Shown here in pieces: positions 25,301-37,300 of a stretch of 64,000 nucleotides of DNA (position 1 is its first letter; the number at the start of each line of letters is the position of its first letter). The position numbers and the translations under genes are program-made. Source of the DNA: Tenodera sinensis (Eukaryota > Arthropoda > Insecta > Mantodea > Mantidae); assembly GCA_030765045.1 (NCBI GenBank), contig CM060967.1, forward strand, positions 167,424,251 to 167,488,250, given 5' to 3'. A model generated the notes under the pieces. The model was not told where the DNA came from. It searched no databases and saw nothing but the letters and a program-made list of their open reading frames with translations.

Positions 25301-28300
25301 ACGTTGTAGTTATTTCTTTTTAGCCTCGGTTTGAATTGTTTTTCTATTGAAGTTGCTCTGTTGATTAGAGCACTAGCCTCCCGGCGAATTTTGGCCAATG
25401 GATTTTTTGGAAGTGGTACATATGTATCCTCTTGAAGCAGTGCTTTAACTTTCTGGTGATAGTCTTGAGACTTCATTACAACCGTAGCATTGCCCTTGTC
25501 CGCCTTCAAAATAACCAGATCTTCACGTTGCTTAATGTTAAATAGTGCCTGACGTTCTATTCTAGATAAATTCTGGCGAGGTACTTTATGATGTGAGAGG
25601 ATTCTTGCTGTTTCGATGCGTATATGATCAGCCCGTTCTTCTGGGATTCCAATTAATACATCTTCTACACTGGCTATGATGTCATCTGTCGGTATCTGCT
25701 TGGGTGTTATAGCGAAATTTAGACCTTTGGAGAGGACAGCCAACGTATCATTGTCTAGTGGCTCTCCTGATACATTTATGATTGTATTAAGCTGTGGTGC
25801 ACATGGTTTGTTTTTTGTGGCGGCCAATTTGTCGAACTTTGCCTTTTGTTTCTTTCTGTTAGCATCCTGAGTCCTAGTGGTATGATCAGCCGAAATATTA
25901 TCTAATCTCTTCCATAGGTCCGCGTTCAGTGTGCGGGACAACTCCAGGTGACATCTAAAAAGCTTCATTTCCACCATTGCCAATTCCCTTCTTGTTTCCC
26001 TAATTCTCTCGTGTAATAGCGCTTTTTCTGTTCGTTCTAAAATGCAATTTATCTTCGGCGATCTTGCCTGATGTCTAATCTGTACGAATTTTGGTAAAAC
26101 CTTTTGGTCTCTGCAACGTACAAATCATATATTGGTGAGACTGGTCGAACTGTGAAAGAACGATTACAAGAGCACATACGTCAGTGCAAACAAAATGATA
26201 TTGAAAAATCGGCGGTCGTGTTACATGCTTACGAAACCAAACACACAATACTGTTTGATCAGACCAAGATAGTAACCAGTGAAAACAGATGGCGACCCAG
26301 AAAAATTAAAGAGGCCTTAGAAATTTCCCGTTGTCCTAAGAATTTTAATAATAATGGTGGCATGCACATTAACAAACTTTGGTTTACGGCCATGGGTAGA
26401 ACAAAACACAAGAACACCACGTCATTTGTGCCGCAGTGTAATGATTCTATGGCAGTGCCGCAGTGTAATGATTCTATGGCAGTGACGTAGCAATGCAGAA
26501 GGACTGCCGCAATGCAGAGACTGCCCAGCCTATCAGGGCTCACCATTTACCCACCTTTCACCTGTTTGCCAGTATATAAGTTGACTAGCTGCTACATAGC
26601 GGCGCAGTTTGCCTGTGATAACGACCACGACAAGATGGTCGAAACGTCGGCATTTTATAATTTGACGCGGCAACAACCGGATAGCCAAGATATTTTAAAC
26701 GATGGCCGTGGAAGCTTGAGAGAATACCTCAGTGTATGCTGAAGATCTGTGGTTCAAATCCTGGCTATGGCATTAAATTTTTCAGCCTTGTTTCTACCTC
26801 TCAAACATTGCCCACATGCAACTTGTATGTTTAAAAACACCAGCAGTAAGTTGGTCGGCATAAAAAAATAACAATTACCATCTGAAGGTTATTTAAACCA
26901 GGGACATAAAGTACTGTAAGTCACCCTTGGGGTATTTATCTCAGAAGTGAATTCCCTTTGTGGTCTACCGGGAAAACATGAATCAGTTGGGGAATTTAAT
27001 GTCATACTGGCAAGTTACCATGGTAGCTCAATGGCTAGAGCAGCTGCACGTGAAACAGAAGATCCGTGGTTCAAATCCCAGCTATGGCATTGAATTTTTA
27101 AGTCCTGATTCTACCTCTCAAATGTAAGGCTTTTCCCCTTTCCTTACTTTTCTTTTTTTATTTCTTTTCTCTCCTTCTTCCTCCTCCTGACAGTTTGTGT
27201 AGGGTACGGTAATGAATGAAGCTCATCAAAAGAGTCCATTGTCTGTAAACCTGAACTCCTTTAAGATAAAAGCTTTTTCAGGCACCTCATAATGAGATTT
27301 TTGAATCCTTCACATTGGGAGGCAAAGATCATAACTTCTAAATGTTCATACTTACCATATTTAAAATATATTTTTCTGCTTCTGATGGGCCAGACAACTG
27401 CACCCTGCTTGCAACATCAGAAAGTGAAAGAGTAAGGAATGTCTTTGTGAGACGTTGAATATTCTTCTTATATAATGACGCCAACACTTGCTTCACCAAA
27501 CCCATGTTACTTTCCCTTTAAAAGAAATACAGATATATGTTAGTACACAACTTCAGAGTGACCAAAAATATAAGGGACCATAAGAGAACATGTTCATACT
27601 TTTACAGATGGTATTTGCATACTGTTTTCAGAGTTGCATTGAATTATCCATGGAATATGTAGTGTGGAATTTTACAATAGATATTGGTACTATACGGCTC
27701 TTACAAATAGCATCAAAGAGAAGTATCATTGGTAGAATTAGGAAGAACAGCAAGGATAGGAAGAATTATGGCAAGAATCTTGAAATATTTATAGACATAT
27801 CTTCAAAGAGAAGATGAGCTATATTAAAGATTTGTGTAAATCAGCAGATGATCATTTCAAACAAGAATGATGGGCAGAGATACAAAGAAGTTTAGAGAAG
27901 ATAGACATGGCAGATATACGGCAAATACATAAAAAATAACAAAAGATTTTGCAAATGAGTGAGAAATAGGATGGAAGATACCGTATTTCTTCACAAAATT
28001 GTTGCCAGCGCATAATGGTCACACATTTATTTATGCACAAGCAATTAGAAATTGCACAACATAATCACTGTATTAATATTCCAAGGTGCTCCTATAAAGA
28101 AATATTGAAAAATAATTTGCTGCCACTACAACCTGTTAGGTTCAAGGGAGAGAGTACAGAGTATGCAGTGTATTATAATAAGACGATCTAGATTCCACAA
28201 CCAGATTTTCAACAAATTAAACAAATTGATTCAACAACACAGCATCAACAAGAATAATCTGAGGATTTTATTGAACCATCCCCTATAACACACCACACCA

Positions 28301-31300
28301 AATGACCTAAAATCATGAATCTACCAAATAAATTGTGAAAACTGCAATCAGATACACAGGGTGGAAGGGAAGTCATTACATTAATTTAAACCAGTGATAG
28401 ATCTCGGAATTTTGTATCTTATGTTTTTGTCTCTGACCATTTCCTATGAAGATATTTTAGTTTCATCGAAAACAAACTGGTAGCACTGCAGGTTTCACTT
28501 TCACTAGATCAGCACATAAACAAACACACGTCACTATTACTTCCGGAGCCGTGTAGCTCATGAGTGTAAACATAAAGACATACCATGCTGTGTCTGCTAC
28601 GTCGTAATAAATAAGTACATCTGAATTCTCCAGTAATGCATACTGTAACCTAAACTCACAATCTAAGGATATTGTTTATCATTTCCTTCAACATCAAACT
28701 TAAATCGTTTCGTAGCTGATACTGTAATAATTTAATAAACCAAAGCATCTCTCTGACTTATAAACACAGAGGTACATTTGTAGGCTCTTACAAAGTGTAC
28801 CAAATGATATTTTTAAGGTGACAGCAAAAGAATAAGCAATGAACCAAAAGGTTCACCCATTTCACAGGTATTGTTCAAAATGTCCACCATTTGCACACCT
28901 GCAAGCCTTAACCTTTCAAACCAATTACGTTGCACTCTAACCCTCATTTTGTATATTTCTTCTGCAGCTAGATACTCTCAAAGATTCGAGGACAGTAGTT
29001 GCTGTTTTGTAGATCCTGCTCTTCACGTCTCCCCAGAAGAAAAAATCCAGAGGATTCATACCAGGTGGAAGGGAAGTCATTACATTAATTTAAACTAGTG
29101 GTGATCTTGGTATTTAGAGCACATTTTGTATCTTACGTTTTTGTCTCTGACCATTTCCTACGGAGATTGTTTTGTCAAAAACAAGCTGCCGACACTGCAG
29201 ATTGTGTGTCTCTTTTACTGGTTCAGTATATAAACAAACCTGCATCACTACTGCTACCAGGCGTCTTGTGAACGTCTCCTTCTATGTTTACTGTACGAAC
29301 GTAGGCCAATCATAACCGTTACCTGCCAAAACATAAGGCGAAAGGGAAAGTGCTCAACATGTTTACATCCGGAAACCAGGTCAATGCCCTGACCAACCTC
29401 AATGCAACATTGTCAACATACCTCACGTCTGAAAAAGCCATTCGGAGTATTCCTTCACGTCTTTTGAAGTGATTTATTATTTCGAAACCCTATGTGATCT
29501 CCCATAATTACTACCGAAGCTATGTCAGAAATAAGTTACTCTACGCATCTTACAAGTAACAAACTGTTATCTTTGTACATTCTTGTGCAATTACACATCC
29601 AATTTGGAACAAAAACCATTTATTTTTTTGAAATTGGCTGATCAAAGAACAAAATGCCTGCAGATTTTTTTTGTTTGTAATGCTTCTATCAAACACATAT
29701 TAGAAGGAATGTAATGACTTCCCTTTCACCCTATATAAGTATATATAGAACTCTGATAACTCTACTCTTGATAACTCAGCTGTTTTATGTTAATTTTTTT
29801 ATTTTCTACTGCTAAACTTGACTATAATAATTTCTATAATCCACTATGCAATGTAACCAGTATAGGTAAATTTTACTTAGTGTATGTATGCAACCTACTG
29901 CTTTCTCCTTCACAGTAACAAAAGGGCTGACCGTGTATTGACCTTCGATATCTAGTCAGAATATAAGCAGCTGACAGACCATTGTCATGAAATCAAAAGT
30001 TTGCAACTAATAATGTGGATAAACAGCACAAACAATTGTTTGGAAGGTTTGAAGGTTTATTGCTTTACCCGGCACATATGTGATAAAATAATCTTTCAGT
30101 TACATATTTTTTGGGTACAGTAGAGTTTCTCAGACTAGTCTTACTGTTAGTGTTGTGTTGAGTTGTTTTTGTGCCAGTTAAAATGCCAAATGAGAAGAAA
30201 ATGCAAGTGAACATGGCAATGAAAATTAAATTGGATGCATTAAAGAGACAAAGGGGAACAAATTAGTACGTAATAAATGTTAGGATATGTTTGTGAGGTA
30301 GAATCAGAACTGAAAAATTCAAATCCCGGCTGTACCATTGAATTTTTCGGTTCCGATTCCACCTTTCAAACACTGCCCACACACACACACAGCTTGTATG
30401 TTTAAAACACCCGCAGTAACTTTGTTGGCATAAATAGATAATAGTTAGGATATGTTATACTTTTCTGATTCCTATTTTGTGCTAGAACATCCATTTATGT
30501 AATTTGTAGTATTATATTATGAGTTGTGAATAAGACACCTTATTCCATGAAACTAAACATTTAAGTAACGCAATACACTCTCAGTCCACATTAGGTCGAG
30601 AAATTGGGATTCTACTGTATTGGTCAAATAAAAGGAAACCTGCAAACCATGCTTAAAAACACAAGAAATGCAAAATTCAAACAAATAGATAAATCAGCAG
30701 TACCTCATCACTTGTAGTCAGCCAAACATGACACAAAACCAACACGCAAAAGTCACTACAGAACTTATGTATGAGAAAAAATATTTATAACTAAAATAGC
30801 ACAGAAAGTGCTGAATTTTGAAAATTTGATATCCAGCTTGCAGTTAAAAGAGAGGGCAGCACCATGAGCAGTTCAAAGGATTCCAGCCTTGACGTCAGTA
30901 TGCATGCAGCAGATGATGGCAGCAGTTGCCATCAAAATAACTGTCCTCTCAGTAACATAATCTAGTAAGTGAAACTAAAATGAAATCATCCTACTTATAA
31001 ATTTTAACCAATTTCATATAAGGGAGTTGATTTTACAATTCATGTCATCCTTTATTGAATGTTCACATTCATTTACTACTCTTCAATTACTGCTAGTCAT
31101 CTTTAAGGTGTGTGTGTGTAGTATTTAATGCCTGCTTTTACTATATACGACACCACAGGCGGTGACACTGAGGATACATGGAATGAAGATGGAGCACCGG
31201 TGGAATGAGATGGCAGGGGAAACTGGAGAACCCGGAGAAAAGCCGCCCCGACGACGATGATGGACAAGCACGATAAGAGTCAAGTGTGTACAAACCTGCT

Positions 31301-34300
31301 GAAAGTTTCCTGACATCGGTTGATTACAGCCCTCAACTCATCAGAATTGTTACTGGAGTATGCAGTTGCAAGATCATGATAAGGTTGACTTAGTGGCTTG
31401 ATGAATCTTCCAACTACTTGTGATGTATATTTGGGAATGTTCTGAATCTGTAAACAAGTATAATTTATTCTTTACATACTCTCAGAAATGAATGCATAAG
31501 CATTCATAGTTCATCAACAGTCATAAACCTACTTTGGGCTATACAAATAACTTACACCAATTAAATCACTCTGAACCGAAAAATACTAACTTAAAAGCTA
31601 CAGAGTAGAAATGTGCTTAAAAATTCTACTCAATTCAGTGGGTGCAACATACATAGGTAGTGGCATCAGCTTTGTGTTGCAATAACAAATAATGCAGGAG
31701 TAAAAATACAGGTACAACCCTAAAGGAATTATATAGAATTGCCACAAACAACTGGGCAAATGTTGTATATAGGATAAAGCAGTAATAAAAGCATAGGTCT
31801 CCTTACTACTGCTATAAAATCTGTCAAACAGCTGAATATTGTAACAAGTGAGAACAGTAGTTAGAACTAATCTCACTTTATCTGCCTCCTAAGCAGTTAG
31901 CAAAGCACTAACATTTACACTGTCACTGTTGCACAAACTCAGAACAACACAACTTTCCATTGAATCAAATCACAACTGAACTGTTACTATCAGATAACAA
32001 CTCACACAGAACTGAACTAGGCACAGTTCACTGTTGCTGTTTACTGAACGCTTTGTAAACTTTTAATTGTCTGACTGCCCACTGAGCATGAGTAAGTCTC
32101 CTTGTACCGGGTGGAAGGGAAGTCATTACATTAATTTAAACCTGTGATACATCTCGATATTTGGAACACGTTTTGTATCTTACGTTTTTGTCTTTGACCG
32201 TTTCCTACGGAGGTATTTTACTTTTCTCGAAAACAAGCTGGCAACACTGCAGATTGTGTGGGTGTCACTTTCCCTAGCTCAGTACATAAATAACCACAGT
32301 AACGGTGCTTCTTGAGAACACTAATACCCTGCCTTGTCCTGTGTTTACTGCGCGAGTGTGGGCCAATCACAAGCGTTAGCTCCCAAAACATTAAAGTGAA
32401 AGCGGAAGTGCCAGACTTGTTTACATCCACAATCCAGCTCAATTCCCTGACCACCTCAATGCAACGTTGTCAACTGCGTGTGTGAAAAAGCTGCTTGGAG
32501 TATTCCTTCACATCTTGTGATTAACTATCTCAAAACCCTGTGTGATGTCACATAATTACTACCGAAGCTATGTCAGAAATAAGTTACTCTAAGCATCTCA
32601 CAAGTAACAAACTGTTATCTTCGTACATTCCTGTAGAATTATGCATCCAAGTTGGATCAAAATCCATTTATTTTTTCGAAATTGGCTCAACAAAGGACAA
32701 AATGCCATTAGACTTTTTGGTTTGAAATGCTTCTATGAAGCACATATTACAAGGAATGTAATGACTTCCCTTCTACCCTCTATAGTGCCTGGTGCAAGTC
32801 ACAACTTTCTTGAAGATGAACCTTCTGGACCCGAACGAAAGGAACTCTGGAGTTGCAATACTGGCACACAATGGCCATTGTCTCGCTTCCCTGGCTCATT
32901 GATGCATGTAGGTGCTCAGCTGTATACCCTGCCGCAGGTGCAGTTACACTATGTAAACCCTTATTTAACCAAAATCCAGGGCAGGGGAGTGAGAAAGAAT
33001 GAATAAAAAAATAAAGAGATGCTCAAGTTTGCATTTGCAACAAATGATATTCTTTCGCCCCAAGCCCAAAATTCAAGTATAGATACTTAGTAACATGTAT
33101 AGTTAATCCTCACACCGCCCCACATTCCAGGAAATACTGTACCATCATAATCTGTGAACTGCTTGCATCAATCAAGCGGAGGACCACTATCATTTCACTG
33201 TTGGTTGGTGTGGTTTATTTGTGTTTAACTTGTCAGTCAAAAGAAAGTGTGTTGAAATAAGCACTGGATAGAAACTCAAAGCAACAGATTGACAGCAGAC
33301 GAGATTTAAAGCACTACAGGTAAGAAAGACTACAAATTGGTATTCAAATCTAAACAAGAAATATTGAATTATGGCACTATCAAAACCAAAACTCTGTTTT
33401 TAGATTGCCTTGCTTCTAAAACAAAGCTGTGAATCAAAACCAATAAATACAAGGGTTGTCCATAAAATAAGATTCCCAATTTTTTTTCACAGTGAAAAAC
33501 ATATTTATTGACTAAGGAAAATTGAAGCTATTAACAGTGAAGCAACAAGATTCTAAAGTAAGAACAAATTAGAAACTAAAAACTTCACTTATCTTAGTAA
33601 TGTTGCAAGTTCTTTTTGCACAAACTGTTTGTATAGCTTTGAGAATGAGTTGGAGACAACTTGAAACTCGAGTCAGTTTGTGCAAAAAGAACTTGCAACA
33701 TTACTAAGATAAGTGAAGTTTTTAGTTTCTAATTTGTTCTTACTTTAGAATATTTATTGACATTGAATAATACATTTTTGGAAAGCTTAGACTTTTTCCT
33801 ATTTTTCGACATAATCACCATTCTGATCAATGCATTTCTACATGCGGTGTACCAACTTTTGTATGCCTGCATCATAGTACTTTCCCACCGCACAGCAAAG
33901 ATAGCTTAAAACAGTTTCTTTCAGCTCCTCTCCGGTTCTGAAATGCATCCCACCCAGGTGTTACTTCCAGTCAGGGAAGAGATGATAGTCACTAGGGGCT
34001 AGGTCTCGGCTGTAGGGAGGGTGTGTGGCAGTATCCCATCCAAATTTGTTGATGAGATTGGTTGTTACATGGGCAATGTAAGGACGAGTGTTGTCCTGAT
34101 GGAAATGCACTCCCTTTGTGAGCATACCACTCCTCTTGTTTTGGATTGCGCTGTGAAGGTTCTTCGTCTCACAGTAGCAGTCCGCATTGATTGTTGTACC
34201 GGTAGGCAGAAATTTGCACAACAGCAACCCCTTTCTGTCCCTTCGATCTTTGAGCATTGCTTCTTCCACTTTCAAAATGGTGTCGTCTGAAACCAATGGT

Positions 34301-37300
34301 AATCCAGAACGCTGATCATCATGGCTGTACGTCCATCTTTGAATTTTCTGCACCATTTGCATATGTGTTGTATGCTCATACACTGTTCTCCATACACTTC
34401 ACACAGTTGGGAATGAATATCCACCGGCGCAGTGTTTTTTGTGCACAAAAACGAATCACAGAGAGTAATTCGCACCTGGTGGGAGAAGCGAGTGGAAGCT
34501 CCATTTCTAACGGCTGCCAAGTCAAGACTGAGCATCACAGACACCTCGCAGGCTGGGGGACTGGGAGAGGGAGAACCAAGCTGCATGTCAATATTGCCAG
34601 ATCTTGCATAACAGCGTTCCTCGCAACTGAAGGACTTTGGGAACCTTATTTCACGGACAACTCTTGTGTAACACTTCAAAAAGCTGTTAAAAAAGTTTCT
34701 ACCCACAAGAAAATTAAAGATGGTTGTAATTTGGGCTAATAAAAATTTACAAAAATCTTCAACGAACATGGTATAATTATTATTTATTTATGCCAACAAA
34801 CTTAATCCTGGTGTTTTATACACACAAGCCGTGTGTGGGCAATGTTTAAGAGGTGGAATCAGGACTGAAAACTCCAATGCCATAGCCGGGATTTGAACCA
34901 GAGATCTTACGCTTATCGAGCGGCTGCACTAACCACTAAGCTACCATGTCCAACTTGCCAGTATGACATTAAATGTTGTGGTACAAATCCCGGCTATGGC
35001 ATTGGATTTTTCAGTCCTGATTCCGCCTCTTAAATATGTTGTTAGCTAATGCTGGATTTCTGACAATGAAGTCATTAATCCTCTTGCTCTCCAATATTTT
35101 TCACTGATGATATTGAAGAGAGCAATAGCAGTAATAGTAACCGCTTTTTAAAGAGCACCATATTTTTATGTTTTGGCAGTCACATTGCTCTCTCACAAAC
35201 CCCAGAATGTCTGGAGGATCACACCTGTCATTGGTTTACGGGTCTCACCGACCTGACCGGGAGAGTTATCAAAATAAATTCACCGACCATATCCTCTGAT
35301 CACCAATCAGAGGATGTATTACATGCCATGACAGGTCAGCATGTTAGGGGTTAAGATTTTATAGAGAAATTAGAGAAATGGAGAGGTTGGAAAAATAAAG
35401 ACTCCCTAGCCCTCGGGAACCCTAATAGCATCGGGGTCGGACGAGAACAAGAGATGACCAAGGTAAGGTCAGATAGAAAAGTTACAGTGAGGAGCAAAAC
35501 ACCAGTAAGTGGAAGTAATGTTCTGCTCAGCTTGGGTACCTTGTGGTCGCCATTCACATATCCCCTAGACGGAGACCCCTGAGTCTACCTCTTAAATATG
35601 TTGTTGGCTAATGCTGGATTTCTGACAATGAAGTCATTAATCCTCTTGCTCTCCAATATTTTTCACAATGATATTGAAGAGAGCAATAGCAGTAATAGGA
35701 ACCGTTTTTTAGAGAGCACCATATTTTTATGTTTTGGCGGTCACATTGCTCTCTCACAACCCCCAGAATGTCTGGAGGACCTCTTAAATATTGTATAACT
35801 TTTGATTCCTCAAAATATAAAAAAAAAAAAAAAATCTGCCATTGTAAATTTACTGTTTGGATTATGACAGGGTTTACAATGGTAAAAGAAAATGTTATTT
35901 GGAAACCAGAATAAAGGAACATTTTAGAAATACTAAATGTAAACAGATTGATACAGCTGTGCCAGATCATTTTTGGTCATTTAATCAAGAAATAAATCCA
36001 GAGGTTAAATTATTACAATTAAATGGACCCATAGATTTAATGGTTTAGGAAAAGATATTCATTTTGAAAAATAAGGACCATGTAATGAATTTTCAAATAC
36101 TGCCAAATGATTCAGTTAACAAATTTGTTTTCAGTGGTTGGTAACACCTAGAAATATTAAGTTTTACAGCTGACTAGTTTTATAATTTTGTGATTTTGCA
36201 ATTCATTATGGTAGCAACCTGTATAAACAAGAGTTAAAATGAAAACTATTTGGTTGTTTAAAGACACTGTCAATTGCCAGGATCATATCAGTGTTGCTGG
36301 TGTGCAAACTTCTTTTTCATACCAGTAAATCTACTGACATGGAGCTGTCGTTTTTAAGCACACTTAAAAACCATCGGTCTGGGTCTATTGCTATAAAAAT
36401 GAATAATCCTGCTCATTTCAACCTATACCTTTTTATTTTCACTGTTCTAAATTTTGAAATAATTATTTACAAATCAATTTGATCATCAATATCTAAAAAT
36501 ACTCACTTTGCCATGAAGAATAAGAGAAACCAAAATGTATTTCTTATACGACTCCAGCATTATATGAGAGACTGCCATAGCAGGTGTAGTAATGGCAACT
36601 TCAAAAAAGTAGAGTGCTCTGTCATAGTTCTTTAACGCTGCATAGATCATACCTCCATAATAGTAATATAAAAGAAAATGCTTGGCATCAAACTGACCAC
36701 CCTGAAACAAAATAAGAACAAAGTTAACATTACAGTATCACTTGCCCTTAAATTTAAATACTGTGTGAGTAGTCATAAGAATTTTTAATTTTTTTTATAC
36801 ACTTTTGAATAAATATTTTTCAAAATTATAAGCTGTACTATATCTTATATACTTAAAGGAGCAATTCTTGTAAATATATATATTTTATTGAGTTCTATTC
36901 TTTTTGTTTGGGTGAGATCACCCGCATTCCATTGTAGAAGTCTGATGTTAGATCTTCTATTAATATAATGTTTTGGTTCTCGAGAAGTAGTCCCCGCCCG
37001 AAGATCCGAATGGGGGACAATTTTAACTCCGGAACATTTTACCCCTTGAGTCATATAGCATAAATATTGAAGAGACTTAGTAGTAATAGTAACCGCTTTT
37101 TAGAGAGCACCATATTTTTATGTTTTGGCGGTTACATCGCTCTCTCACAACCCCCAGAATGTCTGGAGGACCACATCCGTTGTTGGTTTACAGGTCTCAC
37201 CTACCTGACCGGGAGAGTTATCAAAATAAATTCACCGACCATATCCTCTGATTACCAATCAGAGGACATATTACATGCAATGACAGGTCAGCATGTCAGG

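Larger units (their letters stand above)
23575..26724 (-). mobile_element. Penelope-like element PLE1 with inverted partial 3' copy
   Basis: A 13-bp duplication tacctcagtgtat (23562-23574 and 26725-26737) bounds it. The main unit is on the minus strand. At 26127-26724 the terminal part (GIY-YIG end plus 3' terminus) is repeated in opposite orientation, so both outer ends are the same sequence inverted. That arrangement is typical of Penelope retroelements. It lies in an S1 SINE in CSN3 intron 6. Confidence 0.93.
33450..34666 (-). mobile_element. mariner-like element with nested foldback
   Basis: Inverted ends CAAGGGTTGTCCATAAAATA and TATTTCACGGACAACTCTTG. The transposase relic is on the minus strand (34500-33961). 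A 237-bp foldback is nested at 33513-33749. Confidence 0.85.

Noticed and set aside
26259..26546. 95-aa minus ORF repeated at 23728-24042 as a conserved gene
   Set aside because: Repetition is due to the inverted PLE1 copies; both are antisense to the real RT/GIY-YIG frame.
34257..34739. 160-aa plus-strand ORF
   Set aside because: Antisense to the mariner transposase relic; no family signal.
35608..35970. 120-aa minus ORF ending KYWRARGLMTSLSEIQH as a gene
   Set aside because: It is the TSE tail plus unrelated flanking sequence; only the last ~20 codons derive from LINE ORF2.
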